Assembly: GCA_023423605.1 (NCBI GenBank)
Contig: JAFAFF010000201.1
Span: forward strand, 1 to 5,684
Direction: 5' to 3'
Length of the DNA: 5,684 nt
DNA from: Pseudomonadota bacterium
GTDB lineage: Bacteria > Pseudomonadota > Gammaproteobacteria > Xanthomonadales > Xanthomonadaceae
Position numbers and translations under genes: made by a program. The notes beneath the pieces were generated by a model. That model had not been told where the DNA came from, did no database searches, and worked only from the letters and a program-made list of their open reading frames with translations. This document shows positions 1 through 5,417 of this stretch, piece after piece (position 1 is the stretch's first letter; each line of letters opens with the position of its first letter).

Positions 1-62
1 GCACGCCGGCAGAGCACGGCCAGGTGGTCGGAATAGAGGACGGCGGGATCTTGCTGGTTCAT
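1..62 (-). CDS. pepQ: Probable Xaa-Pro dipeptidase (PepQ), N-terminal fragment
   Basis: Only the first 20 codons are present; the gene runs off the left edge. The ATG at 62-60 opens a frame whose residues 9-17 read LYSDHLAVL, followed by CRR. This resembles the start of PepQ-type prolidases, where E. coli PepQ has LYKNHIATLQER at the same place. PepQ enzymes are cytosolic, dinuclear-metal (usually Mn) M24 peptidases that cleave Xaa-Pro dipeptides; none of the catalytic region lies in this window. The gene follows the PilZ gene on the same strand after 73 bases, a larger gap than at the other junctions, so it may have its own promoter. No strong Shine-Dalgarno sequence is seen upstream. The reading frame is clear, but the family rests on a very short match, and an unrelated protein cannot be excluded. 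Confidence 0.55.
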   Translation of the reverse strand, partial: MNQQDPAVLYSDHLAVLCRR

Positions 63-135
63 CGCGGCGACTCGCTGGAAAACAGCCCATGATTGTGCCG
101 CAACCAGGGTCCGGCCGCTGTGCCGGAACCGGCGC
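63..135. other. Short intergenic spacer between the PilZ gene and probable pepQ
   Basis: This is 73 bases between the PilZ stop codon and the probable pepQ start. On the minus strand it holds a short GC-rich self-complementary stretch (GCCGGTTCCGGC) just after the PilZ stop, but no T-run follows it, so it is not a convincing intrinsic terminator. A CACAAT hexamer resembles a -10 box, but no matching -35 box sits at normal spacing. Read-through from the upstream operon into pepQ is therefore possible. Confidence 0.5.
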
Positions 136-513
136 TCAGGCTGACGGTGGTTCCTGACCTATCCAGCCACGCAGCAGATCGCGGTGTTCGCGCGACAGGG
201 TGATGAAGCGGAAGCCGCTCCAGGCCTGGCCGGGAACATGCGCCGGTTCGCTCCACAGCAGGAGCACGCCCACATCGATGGGCAGCGACCGGCCATCGGC
301 CATCGGCAGCGCGAACTGCAACTGGTACAGGGCATCCTCGCGCAGTGGCAGCGCCGCCAGCATCAGCATGCCGGTCTCGGAAACATTGCCCAGGCGCCCG
401 ATGGTGCGCTCGGCCATCTGGTCGACCACCGGCACCAGATCGGCCACGCTGCGCCGGGGCGCGCGCCGGGTGTCGGCCGTATCGGCGTGGAGAGTGTCCT
501 GCGGGCTGCTCAT
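136..513 (-). CDS. Single-domain PilZ protein, predicted c-di-GMP receptor
   Basis: This 125-residue protein is essentially one PilZ domain, probably cytosolic, with no signal peptide or membrane segment. PilZ domains bind cyclic di-GMP through an RxxxR motif near the N-terminus and a [D/N]xSxxG motif in the barrel. Both are present: R16/R17 with R20/R21 in RRAPRR, and N43-V-S45-E-T-G48. The end of the domain shows the usual G-x-R-F pattern (GFRF, residues 100-103) followed by a C-terminal helix. The protein should therefore bind the nucleotide, although its output is unknown; Xanthomonas PilZ proteins of this size are linked in the literature to motility and virulence. The start is chosen at 513 because GGAGG lies 6 bases upstream and the ATG overlaps the DUF1631 stop codon as ATGA. 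A longer frame reaching 798 lacks such support and overlaps DUF1631. The tight overlap implies coupled translation and a shared role with DUF1631. Confidence 0.93.
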   Translation of the reverse strand: MSSPQDTLHADTADTRRAPRRSVADLVPVVDQMAERTIGRLGNVSETGMLMLAALPLREDALYQLQFALPMADGRSLPIDVGVLLLWSEPAHVPGQAWSGFRFITLSREHRDLLRGWIGQEPPSA

Positions 514-3002
514 GCGATGCCTCCGTTGTCGTGGCCGGCCAGCGCCCGCAGCGCGCGCAGCGTCGCCTGCCACGCGCGGTCCACCAGTCGTCCCTTGTCC
601 TCGGTGACGATGCGCGCCTGGTCGCATGCCATCAGCCGCGCCAGCGTATCGAGGGTGTACTCGGCGACCTTCTGGCCGCGCGGATTGACGAACAGCGCAT
701 GTTCGGTGATCAGGCTGTACCAGGCCAGTCGCTGGCGATGCAGGTCGCCCTGCTGGTTGCTGACGAATTCGAACCAGGTACCGAAGGGCAGGGCGCACAG
801 TTGGCGGTAACAGTCCTCTTCGCTGCTGCTGCGTTCCAGGGGGGCCAGCCGCCGGGTATCGCCCGTTTCGGCCTGTTCGCCCAGCCGGCTGCGCGCTTTC
901 AGGCGGGCAGTGAGCTCCGTGCGCGAGGTGCTGTCGTCCCTGCCGCCGGGCGTGGAAAGACGACGGGCGAAGGCACGCGCTTCATCGTGGTGGCAGCCGA
1001 TCTGCAGGATCGCCGCCTCGACGTCGGCGGCAAGCGCCTCGTCCGCGCAGGTATCTTCATCGGCGGGCTGTGCGGTCAGCGAAGCGATCCGTGCGGTCTG
1101 CTGCAGGCGCTGCTGCCACTGCGGCGATGCCTCTCCGTGCCGCAGCCAGGCCAGGGTCAGCACGTCCGCCCAGGCCTGGCGCAGGAGGGTCTGCACGAAA
1201 CGCGGCGGCTGCGCCTGCGCGCATTCGCGGTCGATCAGCGCACTGGCCTGCTGGCGTGCCAGTTCCAGGCGTTCCTTGCCACGCGCCGCTTCCACGTGGC
1301 GGCGTTCGGCCAGTTCCGCCTTGTGGGCAGCGGCGCGGAAGTGCTCCTGCACTTCCTCATTGGCGGCGGCGAACACCGCGGGATCGTTCTGGTAACGCTC
1401 CACCACCGTATCCACGGTGCGGCCCAGTTTCTGCACCAGTTGCGGGTCCAGGTCGCTTTCGCCGAGCCATGCGGCGCCTGCTTCGGCCAGGGTGTTGAGC
1501 AGCTCGCGCGCAGGATGTTCATCGCGCACGAAAAATCCGGGATCGGACAAGGCGGCGCGTACCAGTGGCACCTGCAGCCGCCCGACAAGATCGTCGGCCG
1601 GTGCCAGGGCACGCTGCTGGTTGCGGATCTGCTGGAACAGCATGCCCAGCAGGTCCAGCGTGTCGCCATCCTTGGTGGTCAGTGCGGCGTGTTCGCCGTG
1701 TTCGGCGCGCAGTTGGCCGAGCAGGGCGGCCTGCAGGTCGGGCATGCTGCGCGGCAGCGCGCCATGGGCCATGCGCGCCTGCAGTTGTCCCAGCACGGCG
1801 TCGACAGCGGCACTGGGAACCGCGTCGGCGGCCGCGCTCGTCAGGGCGCCGGGCGCATCGACGGCAGAAGCATCCGCGCCCCGGGGCACGCCGACCGCGG
1901 TGGCCGTCCCAGGCATGGCGGAGGGCGCTGCTACCGGCCCGGCCGCATTGGCCAGACCGACCGTGCCGGCGGCGTGCAGCCCCATCCGGGCACCGGCCAG
2001 TAGCTGGTGCAGCGATGCCATGGCCGGCGAGGACAGATCCACCGGCAGCGGTGGAGGCAACGCTGAGAAGGGCGCCGGGCGACCGTCATCCTGCGGTACC
2101 GGCGGCGGTACCGCGGTGGCAGCGCCGCCGAGAACGTCATGCATCATCGACGACCAGGAGCCGCCGGCCGCGCTGCCGGCGCCATTCCAGGACGTCACCG
2201 GCGCGTTGCGCTGCGGCGAAGGCGTGCCGGCCGGCGCCGGACCGGGCTGGACGACAATGCGCCGGCTGGTCCCGGAGCGGGCGAGGAACGGTGTATAGAC
2301 CAGCCCGGGGAGCACGCCTTCGCGGCCGAGCAGCGTATTTGCATGCTCCAGGAATTCGCCCAGCCGATCCAGGACCTGGCGTTCGAAGCTGCGATACAGC
2401 GCCAGCTGCGCCTGCGGTTCCAGTTGCCCGGCTTCGCCGAGCCGATCGACGATGCGGCACAGCACCGCCGGTCCGAGTGGTACCCGTTCGCTGTCCAGTG
2501 CAGGGCAGGCTGCCAGCACGGCCAGGCGTTGGCCCAGCAGCTGCAGTGCGTTGGTCGAACGCTGCATTTCCCGCCGCACGATCTCCGCCAGCACGATGTC
2601 GCGGTCGATATCGGCGTTGTGGACCAGCGTCAGCGTGGATGCGGCTGCACCGGCTGCATCCACGCTGCCGGACACGCCGCCCGGTCGATCGAACAGCCCG
2701 GCAAGCGCATCGGCCAACTGGTCCAGGAAGCGATGGCTGAACCCATCGGCGAAGGGATGCACCTGACGCGCCTGCGCGATCAGCTCGGCCTGCAACTGGC
2801 TGCTGCGCGCCTGTTCGGCTTCGCGCAGCAGCTCGCGCTCCAGTTCCACCACCGACAGCGTCAGCGGCGCGGTCAGCGATTGCCGTGCCAGCGCCAGCAG
2901 CGCGCCAAGCAGGCGGCGTACGCGCGGCGGGGCATCGACGCCGGCAAAGCGGGCATCCTCCTCGGACAGGGGTGCGAGCGTGGCTGACATCGTGGCGGGC
3001 AT
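510..3002 (-). CDS. DUF1631 family protein of unknown function
   Basis: This is an 830-residue protein, predicted cytosolic, with no signal peptide or membrane helix. Residues about 20-240 form a helix-rich region ending in the family-like segment ANTLLGREGVLPGL. Residues about 250-420 are a Pro/Ala/Gly-rich, probably disordered linker. Residues about 440-560 match the central family pattern (LGMLFQQI, LQVPLVRAAL, PARELLNTLAEAG). Residues 560-600 are charged helix and could be coiled coil. Residues about 728-812 form a compact C-terminal region with GTWFEF, RLAWYS, FVNPRGQKV and LVDRAW, which looks like a small beta-barrel. Members are sometimes labelled thymidine phosphorylase in databases, but nothing here supports that enzyme. 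The first ATG is preferred because AAGGG lies 7 bases upstream; the ATG at codon 5 has no such site. The gene begins 51 bases after hemW and ends in an ATGA overlap with the PilZ gene, which suggests a c-di-GMP-linked role. That role is inference. Confidence 0.9.
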   Translation of the reverse strand: MPATMSATLAPLSEEDARFAGVDAPPRVRRLLGALLALARQSLTAPLTLSVVELERELLREAEQARSSQLQAELIAQARQVHPFADGFSHRFLDQLADALAGLFDRPGGVSGSVDAAGAAASTLTLVHNADIDRDIVLAEIVRREMQRSTNALQLLGQRLAVLAACPALDSERVPLGPAVLCRIVDRLGEAGQLEPQAQLALYRSFERQVLDRLGEFLEHANTLLGREGVLPGLVYTPFLARSGTSRRIVVQPGPAPAGTPSPQRNAPVTSWNGAGSAAGGSWSSMMHDVLGGAATAVPPPVPQDDGRPAPFSALPPPLPVDLSSPAMASLHQLLAGARMGLHAAGTVGLANAAGPVAAPSAMPGTATAVGVPRGADASAVDAPGALTSAAADAVPSAAVDAVLGQLQARMAHGALPRSMPDLQAALLGQLRAEHGEHAALTTKDGDTLDLLGMLFQQIRNQQRALAPADDLVGRLQVPLVRAALSDPGFFVRDEHPARELLNTLAEAGAAWLGESDLDPQLVQKLGRTVDTVVERYQNDPAVFAAANEEVQEHFRAAAHKAELAERRHVEAARGKERLELARQQASALIDRECAQAQPPRFVQTLLRQAWADVLTLAWLRHGEASPQWQQRLQQTARIASLTAQPADEDTCADEALAADVEAAILQIGCHHDEARAFARRLSTPGGRDDSTSRTELTARLKARSRLGEQAETGDTRRLAPLERSSSEEDCYRQLCALPFGTWFEFVSNQQGDLHRQRLAWYSLITEHALFVNPRGQKVAEYTLDTLARLMACDQARIVTEDKGRLVDRAWQATLRALRALAGHDNGGIA
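520..524 (-). promoter_or_regulatory. Ribosome binding site of the PilZ gene
   Basis: The minus strand reads GGAGG, then 6 bases (CATCGC), then ATG. This is a near-perfect Shine-Dalgarno sequence inside the last codons of the DUF1631 gene. It fixes the PilZ start at 513 and suggests efficient initiation on top of any coupling through the ATGA overlap. Confidence 0.85.
2093..2114. repeat. Short inverted repeat with two GGTACC sites in the linker region
   Basis: GCGGTACC at 2093-2100 pairs with GGTACCGC at 2107-2114 around the 6-base loop GGCGGC. It lies in the Pro-rich linker of DUF1631, where proline codons on the minus strand naturally create such GC-rich repeats. No function is proposed. 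Confidence 0.4.
2631..2667. repeat. Perfect 12-bp inverted repeat inside the DUF1631 gene
   Basis: CAGCGTGGATGC at 2631-2642 is the exact reverse complement of GCATCCACGCTG at 2656-2667, with 13 bases between. In the minus-strand transcript this could form a 12-bp hairpin inside the part of DUF1631 encoding about residues 112-124 (an Ala-rich stretch ending in STL). No T-run follows it, so it is not a typical terminator. It could be a structural RNA element or chance in an Ala/Ser-rich coding stretch. Confidence 0.6.
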
Positions 3003-3009
3003 CCGTTTT

Positions 3010-3014
3010 CCCTT
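3010..3014 (-). promoter_or_regulatory. Ribosome binding site of the DUF1631 gene
   Basis: The minus strand reads AAGGG, then 7 bases (AAAACGG), then ATG at 3002-3000. This decides the first of two nearby in-frame ATGs. The 51-base gap upstream (3003-3053) contains CTGACA, a -35-like hexamer, but no fitting -10 box, so DUF1631 is probably transcribed from the hemW side. Confidence 0.7.
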
Positions 3015-3053
3015 GGTCAGCTTCGGAATCTACTCTGTCAGCCGGGGGCGACG

Positions 3054-4367
3054 CTACTCGGCCAGGAACAGTTCGACGACGTCGTTGGTGAAACGGCGGC
3101 CCAGTTCGGTGGGGCGCAGCATCCCGGTGGCATGGCCCGACCCACCGTGACCGGCGCAGTCGGGGCCGTTGCAGGCATGGCCGGCACTTTCGGCGGTGTG
3201 TGCATGCACCGGCTCCAGCCAGCCACGCTGCATCGCCTGGCCCAGGCGTGCCTGGATGGCGCTGCGCGGCAGCCCGGTGCGTGATTCGAAATCGCGCAGG
3301 CTGAAACCCTCGTGCAGGCGCAGCAGGTTGAGCATGTATTCGAAGGGCAGGCGGTCGGCGGCAATGACCTCGTCGCCGCCGATGCTGGCCGGTGTGCCGG
3401 CGGTATCCATGAAGGTCTGCGGATGCTTGTGCTTCCAGCGCCGCCGTACGTGCTGCCCGGCACCGGAGCTGATCTTTCCGTGGGCGCCGGCGCCAATGCC
3501 CAGGTAGTCGCCAAAGCGCCAGTAATTCAGGTTGTGCGCGCTCTGCCGGCCCGGCCGCGCGTAGGCGCTGACTTCGTACTGCGCATAACCGGCATCGGCC
3601 AGCATGGCCTGGCAGTGTTCCTGGATGTCCCATGCGCTGTCTTCGTCCGGCATGCCCTGCGGCGGGCGGGCGAAGAACACGGTGTTGGGCTCCAGGGTGA
3701 GCTGGTAATGCGAAATGTGCGTCGGCTGCAGCGCGAAGGCGCGCTCAAGATCATGTCCGGCAGCGGCCAGGGTCTGCCCCGGCAGCGCGTACATCAGGTC
3801 GATGTTGAAATTGTCGTAGCCGGCATCCTGCGCCATCTTCACGGCGCGCTCGGCCTCGGCACTGTCGTGGATGCGTCCAAGCCGCTGCAGCGCCGCGTCG
3901 TCGAAGGTCTGGATACCGAAGCTGAGGCGGTTGACGCCGGCTGCGCGGTAGCCGTCGAAGCGCCCGTGTTCGGCGGTGCCGGGATTGGTTTCCAGGGTGA
4001 TCTCGGCATTGGGTGCCAGCCGCAGCCGTGCGGACGCCTGCTGCAGGAAGCGGTCGATCGCCTCCGGCGGAAACAGGCTGGGCGTGCCACCGCCGAAGAA
4101 CACACTGTGCACCACCCGGCCCCAGACCAGCGGCAGGTCCTGGTCCAGATCGCGGACCAGGGCGTCGACATACGCGTCGAACGGCAGTTCACCCTTCGCC
4201 TGGTGCGAATTGAAATCGCAATATGGACATTTGCGCACGCACCAGGGCAGGTGCACGTACAGCGACAGCGGCGGCGGTACCAGCGGGACCGCCGCTTCAG
4301 CGGCGTCCGGGCAGGTTTCGCCGGGCAGATGGTTGCAGTGGTCGTGGGCGTGCGGCATGGCGGTCAT
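3054..4367 (-). CDS. hemW: HemW, radical SAM family heme chaperone
   Basis: This is a 437-residue cytosolic radical SAM protein. HemW binds a [4Fe-4S] cluster and SAM and is thought to transfer heme to membrane respiratory proteins. It is often mislabelled as the oxygen-independent coproporphyrinogen oxidase HemN. The cluster motif is CX3CX2C (C43, C47, C50 in CVRKCPYCDF), without the extra cysteine after it that is typical of HemN. Also present are GGGTP (92-96), the heme-associated HNxxYW motif (HNLNYW, 278-283) and the family ending ELFLAE. The core aligns closely with E. coli HemW (378 residues). The extra length is a His/Cys-rich N-terminal extension (H6, H8, H10, C11, H13, C19) and an insert at about 387-415 with H388, H390, H397, C399, C404, H407 and H412. 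The start at 4367 has a weak GGAA 6 bases upstream. The ATG at 4358 is possible, and a longer frame would need a TTG at 4460 inside rdgB. The gene lies 49 bases after rdgB. Confidence 0.93.
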   Translation of the reverse strand: MTAMPHAHDHCNHLPGETCPDAAEAAVPLVPPPLSLYVHLPWCVRKCPYCDFNSHQAKGELPFDAYVDALVRDLDQDLPLVWGRVVHSVFFGGGTPSLFPPEAIDRFLQQASARLRLAPNAEITLETNPGTAEHGRFDGYRAAGVNRLSFGIQTFDDAALQRLGRIHDSAEAERAVKMAQDAGYDNFNIDLMYALPGQTLAAAGHDLERAFALQPTHISHYQLTLEPNTVFFARPPQGMPDEDSAWDIQEHCQAMLADAGYAQYEVSAYARPGRQSAHNLNYWRFGDYLGIGAGAHGKISSGAGQHVRRRWKHKHPQTFMDTAGTPASIGGDEVIAADRLPFEYMLNLLRLHEGFSLRDFESRTGLPRSAIQARLGQAMQRGWLEPVHAHTAESAGHACNGPDCAGHGGSGHATGMLRPTELGRRFTNDVVELFLAE

Positions 4368-4417
4368 CGGTCGTTCCGGCCCCTGGCCGGCTTCCCTGGA
4401 GCAATCGGATGGGTCAT
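4364..4417 (-). CDS. Possible 17-codon minicistron bridging rdgB and hemW
   Basis: An ATG at 4417-4415 overlaps the rdgB stop codon as TGATG. It opens a 17-codon frame encoding MTHPIAPGKPARGRNDR, and its TGA (4366-4364) overlaps the hemW ATG as ATGA. The peptide is basic (two Lys/Arg-rich patches) and resembles no family known to me. The small frame has no Shine-Dalgarno of its own, so it would depend on ribosomes ending rdgB and restarting. Its precise fit suggests a device carrying ribosomes from rdgB to hemW, like the other overlapping junctions of this operon. A frame this short can also arise by chance, and no evidence of peptide function is visible. Confidence 0.35.
   Translation of the reverse strand: MTHPIAPGKPARGRNDR
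4374..4377 (-). promoter_or_regulatory. Weak ribosome binding site of hemW
   Basis: The minus strand reads GGAA, then 6 bases (CGACCG), then the ATG at 4367-4365. It is weak, but better than what precedes the next in-frame ATG at 4358. The site lies within the possible minicistron, so initiation may depend on translation arriving from upstream. Confidence 0.45.
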
Positions 4418-5028
4418 CACTGCCAGGCGGCAAGTTGCTGCTTGAGCTGCTGCAGGGCAATGGCGCGGTGGCTGATGGTGTTCTTCAGTGCAGGCTCCAT
4501 TTCCGCGGCGGTCAGGCCGTGGCTGGTATCCAGGAACACCGGGTTGTAGCCAAAGCCATGGGTGCCGCGCAGTTCGCGGATGATCTGCCCTTCCCAGCGG
4601 CCTTCGCAGATCAGCGGTTGCGGGTCGGCGGCATGGCGCAGCAGCACGATGACGGCGTAGAAGCGGGCACTGCGCTGCCCATCGGGCACATCGGCCATCG
4701 CCTCCAGCAGCTTGGCATTGTTGGCCGCCGCATTGGTGGGGCTGCCGGCATAGCGCGCGCTGTACAGGCCCGGCGCGCCGCCCAGGGCGTCGACGATCAG
4801 GCCCGAATCATCGGCCAGCGCGGGCAGGCCGGTGGCTTCGCAGGCCGCGCGTGCCTTCAGCAGGGCGTTTTCCACGAAGGTCAGGCCGGTCTCTTCCACA
4901 TCGCCCAGGCCCAGTTCGGCGGCCGAGGTGATCCGCAGCGGCAGGTCGGCGAGGATCTCCTGCATTTCCACCAGTTTGCCGGCGTTGTGGCTGGCCAGCA
5001 CGAGCGTGCTGTTGATCGGGGTGTTCAT
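4417..5028 (-). CDS. rdgB: XTP/dITP diphosphatase (RdgB/HAM1 family)
   Basis: This 203-residue cytosolic enzyme hydrolyses non-canonical purine nucleoside triphosphates (dITP, ITP, XTP) to monophosphate and pyrophosphate, keeping deaminated purines out of DNA and RNA. The family motifs appear in order: SHNAGK near residues 13-18 (substrate binding), ETGLTFVENALLKAR (46-60), ALADDSGL (70-77) with the expected catalytic acidic pair D73/D74, GGAPGLYSARYAG (83-95), GFGYNPVF (158-165) and the substrate-binding SHR (186-188). Length is normal for the family (E. coli RdgB is 197). The ATG overlaps the stop of the VOC gene by one base (TGATG), and a GGAG lies 8 bases upstream. The gene ends in two consecutive TGA codons. 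The rdgB-hemW pairing is also found in E. coli (yggV-yggW), which supports both assignments. Confidence 0.96.
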   Translation of the reverse strand: MNTPINSTLVLASHNAGKLVEMQEILADLPLRITSAAELGLGDVEETGLTFVENALLKARAACEATGLPALADDSGLIVDALGGAPGLYSARYAGSPTNAAANNAKLLEAMADVPDGQRSARFYAVIVLLRHAADPQPLICEGRWEGQIIRELRGTHGFGYNPVFLDTSHGLTAAEMEPALKNTISHRAIALQQLKQQLAAWQ

Positions 5029-5417
5029 CAGTGCGGCTCCAACAGGTCCCAGGTGTTGCCATACAGGTCGCGGAACACCGCGACCGTGGCATACGGCTCC
5101 TCGCGCGGGGCTTCCAGGAATTCCACGCCGGCGGCCAGCATCGCGGCATGGTCGCGCTGGAAATCGTCGGTTTCCAGGAAGAAGCCGACCCGGCCGCCGG
5201 TCTGGTTGCCCACCTGCGCGGCCTGTACATCGCTGCTGGCGCGCGCCAGCAGCAGCCCGGCGCCGCCATCGGCGGCCGGCGACACCACGACCCAGCGCTT
5301 GCCGCCGCCCTGGTCGACATCCTGCTGCAGGTGGAAGCCTAGCGCCGTGGTGAACCAGGCGATCGCACGGTCGTAGTCGTCCACCAGGAAGGTGGCCAGG
5401 GCGAGCCGGCGGTTCAT
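5028..5417 (-). CDS. VOC superfamily (glyoxalase/bleomycin-resistance fold) protein
   Basis: This 129-residue protein has two beta-alpha-beta-beta-beta halves typical of a single VOC domain. The first half starts [22 protein letters not shown] (residues about 7-28; V12, D14, A18 and G27 are typical) and the second [19 protein letters not shown]. It ends with [11 protein letters not shown], like the last strand of glyoxalase-type enzymes. Aligned by eye to E. coli glyoxalase I, the metal-ligand histidines are replaced (L7 and G78) and the last glutamate becomes D124. It is therefore unlikely to be a classical Ni/Zn glyoxalase I, and the substrate is unknown. The ATG overlaps the rph stop as ATGA, and its own stop overlaps the rdgB start as TGATG, so it is translated with these genes. 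No clear Shine-Dalgarno is seen. It is cytosolic, with no signal peptide. Confidence 0.88.
   Translation of the reverse strand: MNRRLALATFLVDDYDRAIAWFTTALGFHLQQDVDQGGGKRWVVVSPAADGGAGLLLARASSDVQAAQVGNQTGGRVGFFLETDDFQRDHAAMLAAGVEFLEAPREEPYATVAVFRDLYGNTWDLLEPH
5037..5040 (-). promoter_or_regulatory. Ribosome binding site of rdgB
   Basis: The minus strand reads GGAG, then 8 bases (CCGCACTG), then the rdgB ATG at 5028-5026. It lies in the last codons of the VOC gene and supports this start, together with the TGATG overlap. Confidence 0.7.

Noticed and set aside
63..135. Intrinsic terminator or sigma-70 promoter ahead of pepQ
   Set aside because: The GCCGGTTCCGGC hairpin has too small a loop and no T-run, and the CACAAT hexamer lacks a partner -35 box at normal spacing.
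59..256. Minus-strand 65-codon frame overlapping the PilZ gene and the spacer
   Set aside because: It is an out-of-frame shadow of the PilZ gene without motifs or a ribosome binding site.
345..2003. Long plus-strand open frame (552 codons) opposite DUF1631, and similar plus-strand frames at 1417-2298, 1565-2740, 3312-4445 and 3976-5376
   Set aside because: These lie antisense to well-supported genes, have low-complexity Arg/Ala/Pro-rich translations and show no family motif. Long empty frames are expected opposite genes with GC-rich codon use.
510..3002. Thymidine phosphorylase label for the large gene
   Set aside because: No phosphorylase glycosyltransferase motifs are visible; the sequence follows the DUF1631 pattern, where this name appears to be a propagated database label.
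3003..3053. Promoter in the hemW-DUF1631 gap (CTGACA as -35)
   Set aside because: At 16-18 bases downstream no hexamer resembles a -10 box.
2137..3633. Minus-strand 498-codon frame overlapping hemW and DUF1631
   Set aside because: It is out of frame with both genes, Arg/Ala-rich and without recognisable domains, and it crosses the real hemW stop and DUF1631 start.
3054..4367. Coproporphyrinogen III dehydrogenase (HemN) assignment
   Set aside because: The cluster motif is followed by DF and not by the extra cysteine of HemN, and HNxxYW plus the ELFLAE ending match HemW.
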